Notes: a model not told the origin generated them from the sequence alone. DNA of 64,000 nucleotides from Arcticibacter eurypsychrophilus (GCF_001730525.1 NZ_MDFN01000029.1:1-64000); one strand, 5' to 3'. Counted from the stretch's first letter, positions 27,296 to 37,097 are shown. Numbers and translations: made by a program.

Positions 27296-27997
27296 CTAAT
27301 GTGCAAAGGCGATACTGACTATACTAACACGTACCCCCGGAATGGTCAGCAACATTGAAGCACACGCTTCCAACGTTGCCCCGGTAGTAACCACATCATC
27401 AACCAGCAAAATATGTTTACCTTCTAGTTCATGAGCGTGCTCCAGGGTAAATACCTCTGTCATGTTTTCAAAACGAGAAAACCTGTTTTTATGCGTTTGG
27501 GTATCTGTTGCTTTATGTCTTAGTAAATACTTCTCCGATACCGGGATCTCTAACACGGAAGAGAGGCCAACTGCTATACAATTGCTTTGGTTATACCCCC
27601 TTTCATTAAGTCGGGAATGATGCAGCGGCACAGGAATCAGAAGATCTGTACCCGAGGAATGAACGAGTTCATGGAGTACTTTTCCATACATCCTCCCGAT
27701 CAGGTGACCAAGCTCCGGCTTATTTTTATACTTCAGTTGATGGATTAAATCCTGAACATTGGTGTGTTTATGAAAATAGAGAAAGGCGCAGGCATAAACA
27801 AGAGGAACTCGGCCCCAAAACTGTCGGGCAACCGGGTTATCGGGTTGCAAGTGAAAATTGGTATAAGGTAAATTGTAGATACAAGCTGTACAGAGCAGAT
27901 TTTCATACGCAATAAGGTGTTTTCCGCAGGCACAACATACCTTAGGGAAAAACAGGGATAAAAAATCTTCCGCATATTGTTTAACCACATGAAGCAT
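27296..27997 (-). CDS. ComF family phosphoribosyltransferase-like protein
   Basis: A 233-residue ComF-type protein. An N-terminal zinc ribbon (CCACGKHL...CTACIY) is followed by a type I phosphoribosyltransferase fold with the PRPP loop ILLVDDVVTTGAT and the RGYNQS motif. ComF helps take up transforming DNA in competent bacteria; in non-competent species its role is unclear. It starts 7 bp after rlmN, so the two share an operon. Confidence 0.92.
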   Translation of the reverse strand: MLHVVKQYAEDFLSLFFPKVCCACGKHLIAYENLLCTACIYNLPYTNFHLQPDNPVARQFWGRVPLVYACAFLYFHKHTNVQDLIHQLKYKNKPELGHLIGRMYGKVLHELVHSSGTDLLIPVPLHHSRLNERGYNQSNCIAVGLSSVLEIPVSEKYLLRHKATDTQTHKNRFSRFENMTEVFTLEHAHELEGKHILLVDDVVTTGATLEACASMLLTIPGVRVSIVSIAFAH

Positions 27998-28004
27998 GTG
28001 CGGG

Positions 28005-29054
28005 TTAGCTTTCTTTTATGGCCAGCTGTCCGCAAGCCGCGTCAATATCCTTCCCCCTACTTCTCCTGATATTCGTAATCACCCCTTGTTTCTTTAAAAA
28101 AGCAGCAAAAGCTTCTGTTTTATCTTCTTCGGCATTTTGGAACGAGGCAAATGATATCGGATTATATTCAATGATATTAACCTTGCAGGGAATATGTCTA
28201 CAGAACTTAGCCAGTTCAGCAGCGTCTTCTAAGCTATCGTTAAAATCATCAAACAGAATATATTCGTAAGTAACGGGATTCTTGGTTTTTAAGAAATAGT
28301 ATTTTAGCGATTCAGCAAGTGCCTTCAAGGTATTCTGCTCATTAATGGGCATGATCTCATTTCGCTTGGCATCATTTGCAGCATGAAGAGAAAGGGCCAG
28401 ATTAAACTTGACCTGATCGTCGCCTAATTTTTTAATCATCTTTGCAATTCCCGCAGTAGAAACGGTGATACGCTTTGGCGACATATTCAAACCATCCTCA
28501 GCAGTCAGCCTATCAATCGAGCGCATTACATTCGCATAGTTCAACAACGGTTCGCCCATTCCCATATAAACAATATTAGAAAGAGGGATGTCGTAGTTTG
28601 CCTTTGCCTGCTGATCGATGAGTACAACCTGATCGTAGATTTCACCTGCATCCAGATTTCGCTTCCGGTCCATATAACCTGTGGCACAAAACTTACAGGA
28701 TAAACTACAACCTACCTGAGAGCTTACACATGCAGTCATGCGCTCCGCAGTAGGAATTAATACGCCTTCGATAATATTATTATCAAATAAACGGAATGTG
28801 TTTTTAATCGTCTTGTCTGAACTATGTTGAGACTGATGAATTGTTATAGCATTAATAGTGAATCTGTTATTGAGTTTTTCACGCAACGCCTTTGGCAGAT
28901 TACTCATTTCGTCGAAAGTCTGGGCAGATTTCATCCATAACCATTCTAAAATTTGTTTAGCTCTAAAAGCCGGCTCGCCTTCAACAGCAAGAATTCCTTT
29001 TAAATCCTCTATAGAAATATTTCTTATCTCTTTTTTTTTAACAATCTCATTCAC
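28005..29054 (-). CDS. rlmN: 23S rRNA/tRNA adenine-C2 methyltransferase RlmN
   Basis: A radical-SAM enzyme that methylates C2 of A2503 in 23S rRNA and A37 in some tRNAs. The cluster motif is GCSLSCKFCATG; the N-terminal accessory domain, GEPLLNY and SLHAAND follow. GTG at 29054 gives the usual length of 349. The frame continues to an ATG at 29129, but that would add 25 residues, and a TACATTTG element (29059-29066) ends only 4 nt before the GTG. Confidence 0.94.
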   Translation of the reverse strand: MNEIVKKKEIRNISIEDLKGILAVEGEPAFRAKQILEWLWMKSAQTFDEMSNLPKALREKLNNRFTINAITIHQSQHSSDKTIKNTFRLFDNNIIEGVLIPTAERMTACVSSQVGCSLSCKFCATGYMDRKRNLDAGEIYDQVVLIDQQAKANYDIPLSNIVYMGMGEPLLNYANVMRSIDRLTAEDGLNMSPKRITVSTAGIAKMIKKLGDDQVKFNLALSLHAANDAKRNEIMPINEQNTLKALAESLKYYFLKTKNPVTYEYILFDDFNDSLEDAAELAKFCRHIPCKVNIIEYNPISFASFQNAEEDKTEAFAAFLKKQGVITNIRRSRGKDIDAACGQLAIKES

Positions 29055-29058
29055 AGCG

Positions 29059-29066
29059 CAAATGTA
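29059..29066 (-). promoter_or_regulatory. Promoter -7 element, TACATTTG, for rlmN
   Basis: An exact TAnnTTTG on the minus strand, 4 nt before the preferred GTG start. This suggests a nearly leaderless mRNA. No clear -33. Confidence 0.35.
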
Positions 29067-29229
29067 CTTAATAATCTGAGCATCATTATAATCATACTGC
29101 AAGGATCCTGCAATTGAAACAAATTTCATATAAATTAAAAACTCCAGTTAATAAATTCGTATTATTGTTATAAGAAATTAATAATAACAGACGTTTATCC
29201 ATGCAGAATAATTCTGTTATCCCTTATAT

Positions 29230-30408
29230 ATGAATACTTATTATTCGGCAGACTATATTCTTACCGCATCCGGACCTCCTATCCAAAATGGATATATCGA
29301 GTTGGATGACAGAAATGTTATTCAAGGCATCTATCAGGAAGACGAGTTAAAGTTGCCCGACACCTCAATCGTTCAGCGTTTTAGCGGGATCCTCGTCCCA
29401 GGTTTTGTTAATACCCATTGCCATCTGGAACTTTCCTGGTTGAAGGGAAAAGTTGAAAAAAAAACAGGCCTGATTCCTTTTATACAAGAGGTTATAAGCA
29501 AGGACAGATTGCGTACAAAGGACTATATGGAAGCCATGCAAATTGCAGATCAGCGCATGACGGATAACGGTATTGTAGCGGTTGGCGATGTTTCAAACAC
29601 GATTGATTCGCGCGATGTGAAGTTAAAAAGCACTATTCACTACCATACCTTTGTAGAAGCACTGGGCTTCGATCCTGATAAAGCGAAAGATATCTTCCGT
29701 TCGGCTGTTGAACTAAATGAATCCTTTGCGCCTTTAAAATCTTCGATTGTACCTCATGCTCCCTATTCCATATCGAAAGAACTATTACGTTTTATCAGCC
29801 ATTTTTGCGGACAATCAGAAAGTCTGATGTCTATTCATAATCAGGAAAGTGAAGAAGAGAACGCACTATTTCGCTATAAAAAAGGACTTTTTCTGGATTT
29901 CTACAAGGGCATGAATCTGGATATAGATTTCTTTAAAGCGCAGGCAAGGAGTTCTATACAATCTATTTTACCTCATCTTTCAAAAAATCAGAAAATTTTG
30001 CTGGTGCATAACACGTATACCACCTTGAAAGATATTTACTCTACAAAACGCACAGACAGGGATATCTTCTGGTGTTTGTGTCCTAATGCAAACATGTATA
30101 TTGAAAACAAACTTCCCAAGATAGATCTTTTTATAAAAAATGATCTGGTAATCACCCTGGGAACGGACAGCCTGGCTTCCAATGATGATTTGAGCATTCT
30201 TTCTGAGTTAAAGACGTTGCATCGTTATTTTCCCTCTTTACGCTTGGAGCAAACTATTGAATGGGCAACTATAAATGGAGCGAAATTTCTAAATATCGAC
30301 GCTGATTACGGGAGTTTTACGGTTGGTAAAAGTCCGGGGATTAATTTAATTACTCATGTAGAAGGACTTCAGCTCAGTGATGATTCTAGTGTGCAAAAAA
30401 TTGTTTAA
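29230..30408 (+). CDS. Amidohydrolase family protein (cytosine deaminase/chlorohydrolase-like)
   Basis: A 392-residue metal-dependent hydrolase of the ATZ/TRZ type. The barrel's metal ligands are visible: NTHCHLELSW (HxH), PHAPYS, HNQESEEE and TLGTDSLASN. The family deaminates or dechlorinates purine- and pyrimidine-like rings; some members act on aminofutalosine in menaquinone synthesis. The true substrate cannot be told from the sequence. It heads a plus-strand run of envelope genes and is divergent from rlmN. Confidence 0.88.
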   Translation: MNTYYSADYILTASGPPIQNGYIELDDRNVIQGIYQEDELKLPDTSIVQRFSGILVPGFVNTHCHLELSWLKGKVEKKTGLIPFIQEVISKDRLRTKDYMEAMQIADQRMTDNGIVAVGDVSNTIDSRDVKLKSTIHYHTFVEALGFDPDKAKDIFRSAVELNESFAPLKSSIVPHAPYSISKELLRFISHFCGQSESLMSIHNQESEEENALFRYKKGLFLDFYKGMNLDIDFFKAQARSSIQSILPHLSKNQKILLVHNTYTTLKDIYSTKRTDRDIFWCLCPNANMYIENKLPKIDLFIKNDLVITLGTDSLASNDDLSILSELKTLHRYFPSLRLEQTIEWATINGAKFLNIDADYGSFTVGKSPGINLITHVEGLQLSDDSSVQKIV

Positions 30409-30432
30409 CGGGTTAATAGAGGTTATTTGCAG

Positions 30433-30714
30433 ATGAAGCATATCACAATCATTATATATGGTAAGGTCCAGGGTGTATCTTTCAGGGCGGCAACAAAGGC
30501 AATCGCTAATCAATTGTCGATCACCGGACTGATCAAAAACGAAAAAGACGGTTATGTTTATATCGAAGCGGAAGGTGACAAGTTTTCACTTGACTTTTTG
30601 GTAGATTGGTGCAAAACAGGTCCCGATCGAGCAATTGTAGAAAAAGTAGAGGTAACGGAAGGCGAATTAAAAAACTACCTTAACTTTGAGGTCGTAAAAA
30701 GACATAGTATATAA
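30433..30714 (+). CDS. acyP: Acylphosphatase
   Basis: A 93-residue enzyme that hydrolyses acyl phosphates. The catalytic arginine (Arg18 in GKVQGVSFRA) and asparagine (Asn36 in GLIKNEKDGYV) have the usual spacing of 18. ATG at 30433 is chosen over a TTG at 30427. It sits between the amidohydrolase and the flippase genes. Confidence 0.94.
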   Translation: MKHITIIIYGKVQGVSFRAATKAIANQLSITGLIKNEKDGYVYIEAEGDKFSLDFLVDWCKTGPDRAIVEKVEVTEGELKNYLNFEVVKRHSI

Positions 30715-30725
30715 ACGATCTGTAA

Positions 30726-32237
30726 TTGTCAACCTTAAAGAAATTTGCCGGACAAACTGTTATTTATGGATTAAGTACAGTACTATCACGTGTACTTAGT
30801 TTCCTGCTCACCAAGCTATATGTAAAGCTTTATCCTGCAAAAGTTTACGGTGTATTTATTAATATGTATGCCTGGGCATCCATATTAAATGCGGTTTTGG
30901 CTTTCGGCATGGAAACCACTTTTTTCAGGTATTTAAACAAATCAGAACACGACAAAGAAAAGGTATACAGCAATACGTTTATTATTATTCTGTTTCTATG
31001 CTCCATTTTCCTGGTTATTGCGTTTGTTTTTTCGGGAAACATTGCCTTATGGTTATTGAGCGACGATACAACCAGTCTGTCTGATTATGAACATTACGTC
31101 CGGTTTTTCATTCTGATTCTGGTGGTCGATTCGCTGAGTGTGATTCCTTTTGCACGACTCAGAGCAGATGGACGACCGTTACGCTTTGGCATGATCCGGA
31201 TACTGAACATCTTATCTTTTATAGGGTTTAATCTATTTCTACTTGTTACTGTTCCTTCTATCATTGCCAATAAGGGATTTCTGGCCGAATACTTTACCCC
31301 CTGGTATCGTGAAGGCTGGTTAGGATATGTATTTATCTCCAACCTGGTAGCCAGTTGTCTGACACTATTGTTTTTGTTGCCGGAATTCAGAAAACTAAAA
31401 TTCAGTTTTGATAAACCACTGGTTTTAGATATGCTGAGCTACAGTTTTCCGGTACTAATAGCCAACCTGTCTTTTATCATAAATGAAAATTCGGATAAGA
31501 TCTTTTTGAAAGAACTTTTGCCTCCTAATAATGGAGCTCAGGAAGCAGGGATCTATGGGGCTTGCGGAAAGATTGCAATATTCCTGATGATCTTCATTCA
31601 AGCATTTAGGTTAGGGGCAGAACCTTTCTTTTTCAGTCATGCTAAAAATAAAAACTCAGGAGAGACCTACAGTAAGATCATGAATTATTTCATTATAGCT
31701 ATTTCATTAATCTTTGTGGGAATAGCGGCAAATATTGAGATCCTAAAGCATTTTATCGGCTCAGACAATCCCGTTCAGCGCGAATTGTACTGGTCAGGAT
31801 TAAAAATCATCCCAATCCTTCTTTTAGGATACGTTAGTTTGGGGATCTATATGAATTTGTCCATCTGGTATAAGCTTTCCGATCAAACCCGGTTTGGCTT
31901 ATATATCTCAGGAATAGGGGCCATACTAACCATCGTGTTAAACGTGCTCTTCATTCCTGAATACGGGTATATCGCTTCGGCCTGGATCTCCTTTACCGCC
32001 TATACTACCATGATGGTGATGTCATATTTGACAGGGCAAAAACATTATCCTATACCCTATGATGTGAAGAAGGCACTCGCTTATTTAAGTACAGCGGTGA
32101 TTATTGTCATCATATCCTATCATTTTTTAAACCGCAATTTAATTGCCGGAAACATCTTATTCATCGCATTTGCAGCAGGCCTCGCTTATGTAGAAAGAAA
32201 AGACCTGCGTAAAATAATAACAGGAAACATAAATTAA
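30726..32237 (+). CDS. Polysaccharide flippase (Wzx/MATE-like)
   Basis: A 503-residue membrane protein with about 12-14 hydrophobic segments and the N-terminal pattern LKKFAGQTVIYGLSTVLSR that is typical of the polysaccharide-transport superfamily. Such proteins flip lipid-linked oligosaccharides across the inner membrane. The only suitable start is TTG at 30726, directly before that pattern. The substrate is unknown. It is followed closely by dut. Confidence 0.9.
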   Translation: MSTLKKFAGQTVIYGLSTVLSRVLSFLLTKLYVKLYPAKVYGVFINMYAWASILNAVLAFGMETTFFRYLNKSEHDKEKVYSNTFIIILFLCSIFLVIAFVFSGNIALWLLSDDTTSLSDYEHYVRFFILILVVDSLSVIPFARLRADGRPLRFGMIRILNILSFIGFNLFLLVTVPSIIANKGFLAEYFTPWYREGWLGYVFISNLVASCLTLLFLLPEFRKLKFSFDKPLVLDMLSYSFPVLIANLSFIINENSDKIFLKELLPPNNGAQEAGIYGACGKIAIFLMIFIQAFRLGAEPFFFSHAKNKNSGETYSKIMNYFIIAISLIFVGIAANIEILKHFIGSDNPVQRELYWSGLKIIPILLLGYVSLGIYMNLSIWYKLSDQTRFGLYISGIGAILTIVLNVLFIPEYGYIASAWISFTAYTTMMVMSYLTGQKHYPIPYDVKKALAYLSTAVIIVIISYHFLNRNLIAGNILFIAFAAGLAYVERKDLRKIITGNIN

Positions 32238-32252
32238 TACTATACCATACAC

Positions 32253-32684
32253 ATGAACGTTAAAGTAATCAATAAATCAAATAATCAATTACCAGCATAT
32301 GAAACGGCTTTTTCGGCCGGAATGGATATAAGGGCTTTTATTACTGAAGAACTTACGCTAAAGCCTTTTCAACGTATGCTGATCCCGAGTGGTTTATTTA
32401 TTGAATTGCCACAGGGTTTTGAAGCTCAGATCCGCCCAAGAAGCGGTTTAGCTCTTAAATTTGGCATTACGGTATTAAATTCACCTGGAACTATTGATGC
32501 TGATTACAGGGGAGAACTTAAGATCTTGCTGATCAATTTATCAGATACCGATTTCCAAATTAAGAGTGGTGACCGTATTGCTCAGATGATTATTGCCAGA
32601 CATGAACAGGTTCTTTGGGAAAATGCAACTATTTTAAATGAAACAAACCGTGGCGCTGGAGGTTACGGACATACAGGGGTATAA
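32253..32684 (+). CDS. dut: dUTP diphosphatase
   Basis: A 143-residue trimeric dUTPase that hydrolyses dUTP to dUMP, keeping uracil out of DNA and supplying dTMP synthesis. All five motifs are recognisable, including [35 protein letters not shown] and the C-terminal arm [11 protein letters not shown]. The gene is packed between the flippase gene and the TPR gene. Confidence 0.97.
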   Translation: MNVKVINKSNNQLPAYETAFSAGMDIRAFITEELTLKPFQRMLIPSGLFIELPQGFEAQIRPRSGLALKFGITVLNSPGTIDADYRGELKILLINLSDTDFQIKSGDRIAQMIIARHEQVLWENATILNETNRGAGGYGHTGV

Positions 32685-32687
32685 TAC

Positions 32688-34415
32688 ATGTTAAAGAAAA
32701 CGTTTCTTATTGCCTTTGCACTTTGGTCAGCAGGGTTCAGCTATGCGCAGGTTAAAAATAAAGCAGGCAGTACATCACCTGCAAAGGTGCTAAGCGGCAT
32801 TGACAGCATTGAAGTAAGAAACGATTTTTTTGCAGGCCTGAAAGAAAAAACATCTGGCCGATCAGATCAGGCTGAAGTGTATTTCAAGGAGGTGATTAAA
32901 AAAGATCCTTTAAATGATGCCGCTTTATACGAACTCAGCAACCTATACCGCGCCCAGCAGAAAGATGACCTGGCAGAAGAATATGCAAAAAAAGCTACGG
33001 ATGCCAATCCTTCTAATAAGTGGTATTTTCTGCTGTTATCGGATATTTATAAACAGAGACAAAAGATTGATAAGCTGCCCGCTGTACTGGATAACCTGAT
33101 CCGGATAGATCCTGACTCGCAGATGTATTACCTCGACAAGGCAAATGCCTATGTTCTGTTGAAAAAGACTAAAGAAGCCCAGCTCACCTATCAGGCTATA
33201 GAAAACCGTTTCGGCCCATCTGACGATTTAGAAACACTAAAACAACGTCTGGTTATTAATCAGGATGACCCTCTAAAAGCAATCGCTTCCTTAAAAGAAT
33301 CGATCAAGAAAGACCCATCTAATGCGAGTAACTATTTAGCGATAAGTGAATTATATATTAAAACAGGGGCAAAAGACAAAGCTTTAACTGTATTAAAACA
33401 GGCACATGAGGTAGATACCCAAAACCCTTATGTAATTCTGCTTATGGCAGATATTTACCGATCTGACGGAAAAGACAGCGAAGCTTTCACTGAATTAAAA
33501 AAGGTGGTATCCGACCCTGCGGTAGACATTGATATTAAAATGCAGATTATCCTGTCGTACTTTCCAAAGTTAAAAAATCCTACTTCTCTATCTGAAGCAA
33601 CCGCGCTGGCACTATTAACGACCAAAATGCATCCTGCCGACCCAAAAGGCTTTGCAATTTTTGGCGATTTACAGGCACAATCTGATAACTTTACCGGAGC
33701 AAAAATCGCCTATAAAGAAGCTTTAAAATTAAACAAAAATGTATTTCAGGTTTGGGAGCAATTACTGCAGATTGAAACTGCTGAAGGCAATTATAACTCC
33801 GTGATTAAAGATGGAGAAGAGGCCCTGGTGTTATTCCCTGAGCGATCTCCCTTGTACTTGTTTACCGGCATAGCCTATGCGGGTCAAAATAATCATGAGA
33901 AAGCAATTGTCAACTTCCTTAAAGCCGCAAGTATTGATCCTGAAAATGCGGTGTATCAGTCGCAGGTTTATGCCAGTCTGGCAAATTCATTAAACAGCTT
34001 AAAAAAATACAAAGAATCGGATGCTGCCTTTGATAAAGCGCTTCAGCTGGATCCGATAAATGCATTCGCACTAAACAATTATGCCTACTTTTTATCGCTA
34101 CGGGTAGAGCGTTTGGAAAGAGCGGCTGAAATGTCCAAGCAAACAAACGAACTTCAGCCGGAAAACGCCTCCTTTCAGGATACCTATGCCTGGGTGCTTT
34201 TTAAACAAAATAAGTATGACGATGCACGGATATGGATGGAAAAGGCAATTAAAAACAACAAAGAGAACGGTGTGCAGTTAGAACATTACGGCGACATCCT
34301 GTTTCATCTGAGACAGGAAAAACAGGCTGTTGAATATTGGATTAAAGCGAAAGAATTAGGCGTCAAGTCGGCAATCTTGGATAAGAAAATAAATGAAAAG
34401 AAATACACAGATTAA
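32688..34415 (+). CDS. Secreted TPR-repeat protein (575 aa)
   Basis: An N-terminal signal peptide (LIAFALWSAGFSYAQ) leads into about a dozen tetratricopeptide repeats spread over residues 50-560, with units such as DAALYELSNLYRAQ and AFALNNYAYFLS. It is probably a periplasmic or outer-membrane scaffold. It is 3 bp behind dut and overlaps the DUF4292 lipoprotein by 23 bp. In Bacteroidetes this neighbourhood is conserved, and envelope assembly is a reasonable inference. No enzyme domain seen. Confidence 0.9.
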   Translation: MLKKTFLIAFALWSAGFSYAQVKNKAGSTSPAKVLSGIDSIEVRNDFFAGLKEKTSGRSDQAEVYFKEVIKKDPLNDAALYELSNLYRAQQKDDLAEEYAKKATDANPSNKWYFLLLSDIYKQRQKIDKLPAVLDNLIRIDPDSQMYYLDKANAYVLLKKTKEAQLTYQAIENRFGPSDDLETLKQRLVINQDDPLKAIASLKESIKKDPSNASNYLAISELYIKTGAKDKALTVLKQAHEVDTQNPYVILLMADIYRSDGKDSEAFTELKKVVSDPAVDIDIKMQIILSYFPKLKNPTSLSEATALALLTTKMHPADPKGFAIFGDLQAQSDNFTGAKIAYKEALKLNKNVFQVWEQLLQIETAEGNYNSVIKDGEEALVLFPERSPLYLFTGIAYAGQNNHEKAIVNFLKAASIDPENAVYQSQVYASLANSLNSLKKYKESDAAFDKALQLDPINAFALNNYAYFLSLRVERLERAAEMSKQTNELQPENASFQDTYAWVLFKQNKYDDARIWMEKAIKNNKENGVQLEHYGDILFHLRQEKQAVEYWIKAKELGVKSAILDKKINEKKYTD

Positions 34416-35178
34416 ACTCCTGGTTCTGTTAAGTGTGATCTTATCAGGTTTTGGGTGCAAGACAAGAAAGGAAGCAAAACCAGCGGTAGTACCACCTGTT
34501 GTGAAAGTGACCAGCAATAAATCAGCTGTAATTGCGGCCATCAACTCCAGCGCATTTGAATTTACCACGCTTTCGGCGAAATCAAAAGTTGGTTTAATGA
34601 TCAACACCAATTCCAATGATGTCAGTATGAACATCCGGATGCAGAATAAAAGCATTATCTGGATTTCGGTTACTGCTATAGCGGGTATTGAAGTAGCGCG
34701 TGTACTCATTACCCCCGATAGCATTAAGGTATTAAACCGCATACAGAGCTTGTATACAGCAAAACCATTCAGCTATATTTACCAATACGCCAACAAACAG
34801 ATCACTTTCGGTACGCTTCAAAATTTATTTTTAGGGAACGCCATTGAAGGTACGGTAACCGAATCTTCCATTTTCAGCGTCCATGAAAATCAAACTCAAA
34901 TTACTTCTGCCCTCAGTGGTATGCTTTATAAACTGATTATGAATGCAAATAACAAAGTAGTTGAAAACACATTGCAGGATCCGAAAGGACAGCGACTGAT
35001 TGCAAAATATGCTGATTTTCAAGCAGTAAACGGACGCAAGCTCCCCTATTCTATAAATTTGAGCTCAAATGCAACAAACAGAAATATTAAGATTGATTTA
35101 AAATATACCAGTGTTTCTGTGAATGAATCGCTGGATTTTCCATTCAGTGTCCCTAAAAGGTTTACAGTAAAGGATTAA
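34393..35178 (+). CDS. DUF4292 lipoprotein
   Basis: A 261-residue lipoprotein: the signal peptide ends in LSGFG before Cys22. The mature part resembles DUF4292, a family related in fold to LolA/LolB-like lipid or lipoprotein carriers. Conserved-looking segments include SAKSKVGLMIN, WISVTAIAGIEVARVLITPD and GRKLPYSINL. It lies between the TPR gene (23-bp overlap) and the EnvC-like gene, which supports an envelope role. Confidence 0.87.
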   Translation: MKRNTQIKLLVLLSVILSGFGCKTRKEAKPAVVPPVVKVTSNKSAVIAAINSSAFEFTTLSAKSKVGLMINTNSNDVSMNIRMQNKSIIWISVTAIAGIEVARVLITPDSIKVLNRIQSLYTAKPFSYIYQYANKQITFGTLQNLFLGNAIEGTVTESSIFSVHENQTQITSALSGMLYKLIMNANNKVVENTLQDPKGQRLIAKYADFQAVNGRKLPYSINLSSNATNRNIKIDLKYTSVSVNESLDFPFSVPKRFTVKD

Positions 35179-35196
35179 TTAAATAGATTTGTGCCC

Positions 35197-36456
35197 ATGA
35201 GTTTGATTCGGGTTTTCTTCATCTTCACATTTATACTAATTGCAGGAACAACTTTTGCACAAAGCAGTTCAGAATTAAAACGGCGCAAAGAATCGCTTAC
35301 ACGCGAGATTGAGATGCTGCGGAAATCGCAAAATAAGGTTGTGAATAACAAACGTTTGTCACTCCGGCAAATTAATGCATTAAATGCGCAGATCAGACTT
35401 CGTCAGGAAAAGATTACGACCATTAATTCGGAAGTTCGGCTCCTCGACAATCAGATTTCAGAAAACTCCAATAATGTACGATCCCTTCAGAGCCAGTTAA
35501 ACAGGTTAAAAAAGGAGTATGCCGCCATGATTCTCTTTGCCTTTAGGAATCAAAGTTCGTATAGTAAGCTCATGTTTATCTTTGCTTCAACCGATTTTAA
35601 TCAGGCCTATAAAAGATTAAAATACTTACAGCAATTTGGCGACTACCGTCGTAAGCAGGCCAATTACATTCAGCAGACCCAAAAAGATCTGGGATATAAG
35701 ATTGTGCAGCTCGATCATAATAAAAGAGAAAAGAGCACCTTGCTTCAGGATCAGGAAAAAGAAAAAGTAACGCTGGGAAAAGAAAAAAGCAATCAATCGG
35801 TACAGCTGAGTAAATTAAGTAAGCAGGAAAAAGAACTGAGAAAGGAGCTGTCTCAAAAACAAAGGGAATCAGCACGTCTTAACCGGGCGATAGAAGCTAC
35901 GATCCGCAGGGAAATAGAAGTTGAACGAAAAAAAGCTGTAGCCTTAGCAGCTGCAGCTGCCCGTGCAGCAGCAGCAAAAGGAGATGATGTAGTAGCTAAA
36001 CCAGTGGCCACAGGTACTAAAGTATTATCCGCTACTCCAGAATCAGCAAAAATGACTTCTGATTTTACAGGAAATAGAGGAAGTCTGCCATGGCCGGTTG
36101 CCAACGGAACGATTGTAGAAAGATTTGGAAGACATAACATTGGAAATGTTTCTACGGAAAACAATGGGGTCAACATCCAGACCAATGAAGGGGCAAGTGT
36201 CCGTGCCATATTTGCCGGTACCGTAACCAGTGTACTGAACATGGGTTCCTCCAGTGCAATCATCATCCGTCATGGGGAATACTTTACCGTATACACCAAC
36301 CTGCGCGCAGTGAACGTGTCAAAGGGACAAAAAGTAAGTGTAAAACAAGGAATAGGCACTGTTGCCAGTGATCCTTCTGATGGAAGCTCTGATGTACATC
36401 TGGAGATATGGAAAGGCAGTACGCCAATGAATCCGGAAGCCTGGTTAGCCAACTAA
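35197..36456 (+). CDS. EnvC-like murein hydrolase activator with degenerate M23/LytM domain
   Basis: A 419-residue exported protein. A signal peptide (about 1-19, ending TTFAQ) precedes a long coiled coil (about 20-240), then a linker and a C-terminal LytM domain. The zinc-ligand positions are altered: NNGVNIQTNEG stands where catalytic members have H..xD, and DVHLEIW where they have HxH. It is therefore probably not a peptidase but an activator of an amidase, as EnvC and NlpD are. ATG at 35197 is preferred over GTG at 35191. Confidence 0.9.
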   Translation: MSLIRVFFIFTFILIAGTTFAQSSSELKRRKESLTREIEMLRKSQNKVVNNKRLSLRQINALNAQIRLRQEKITTINSEVRLLDNQISENSNNVRSLQSQLNRLKKEYAAMILFAFRNQSSYSKLMFIFASTDFNQAYKRLKYLQQFGDYRRKQANYIQQTQKDLGYKIVQLDHNKREKSTLLQDQEKEKVTLGKEKSNQSVQLSKLSKQEKELRKELSQKQRESARLNRAIEATIRREIEVERKKAVALAAAAARAAAAKGDDVVAKPVATGTKVLSATPESAKMTSDFTGNRGSLPWPVANGTIVERFGRHNIGNVSTENNGVNIQTNEGASVRAIFAGTVTSVLNMGSSSAIIIRHGEYFTVYTNLRAVNVSKGQKVSVKQGIGTVASDPSDGSSDVHLEIWKGSTPMNPEAWLAN

Positions 36457-36512
36457 ATCAATTTCCGGTCATTTAATAATAAGCGTAAACAAATGGCGTT
36501 TAATTTTATTTA

Positions 36513-36520
36513 TATCTTTG
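36513..36520 (+). promoter_or_regulatory. Promoter -7 element, TATCTTTG, for tatA
   Basis: An exact TAnnTTTG match 20 nt before the first tatA ATG. Confidence 0.5.
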
Positions 36521-36539
36521 TAATATAAACATTTAGATC

Positions 36540-36863
36540 ATGCTGACTTCAGTATTATTATTTCTTAATATGGGCACACCCGAACTCATGTTAATCATGT
36601 TCGCCATCCTTTTATTGTTCGGAGGTAAGAAATTACCAGAACTGGCTAGAGGATTGGGTAAAGGTATCCGTGAATTTAAAGATGCTTCAGATGGTGTTAA
36701 ACGTGAAATTCAGCGTAATATCAACGATGTTAGTGACAATATGCAAGTGGACACGGAAAACAAATATCCAGAGCCAGAAACTTCTAAAAATGAATTACCG
36801 GAAGCTATAGCAGCACCGTCACCTCCATTTCAACAGACTGAGAAACCTCATATAAATCTTTAA
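36540..36863 (+). CDS. tatA: TatA/E family twin-arginine translocase protein, longer copy (107 aa)
   Basis: A single-helix TatA protein: a short N-terminus, a membrane segment (about 10-27, MLIMFAILLLFGG), the hinge KKLPELARGLGKG and an amphipathic helix. The polar tail (to 107) is longer than usual. TatA forms the pore-like assembly that exports folded proteins. tatC is not in the window. A second copy follows 1 bp later. Confidence 0.94.
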   Translation: MLTSVLLFLNMGTPELMLIMFAILLLFGGKKLPELARGLGKGIREFKDASDGVKREIQRNINDVSDNMQVDTENKYPEPETSKNELPEAIAAPSPPFQQTEKPHINL

Positions 36864-36864
36864 C

Positions 36865-37062
36865 ATGGTAAACACAATTTTATTAATTGGATTGGGAGCA
36901 CCCGAAATTATACTCATCGTGGTTGCTTTACTGCTACTTTTTGGTGGTAAGAAAATCCCTGAGTTAATGCGCGGACTAGGAAGAGGCGTTAAGGAATTTA
37001 AAGAAGGTAAAGATGGTGACGGTACTGATCCCGTTAAAGAAAACGACCCCAAAAAGTATTAA
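36865..37062 (+). CDS. tatA: TatA/E family twin-arginine translocase protein, short copy (65 aa)
   Basis: A compact TatA/E protein with the same layout as its neighbour: GAPEIILIVVALLLLFGGKKIPELMRGLGRGVKEF, i.e. membrane helix, hinge and amphipathic helix, then a short charged tail. The two copies share about half their residues in the first 50 positions, consistent with an old tandem duplication. They may act as TatA and TatE. Confidence 0.93.
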   Translation: MVNTILLIGLGAPEIILIVVALLLLFGGKKIPELMRGLGRGVKEFKEGKDGDGTDPVKENDPKKY

Positions 37063-37097
37063 GATTCTGAATAAAAACTTCTTTTATTAACAGATTA

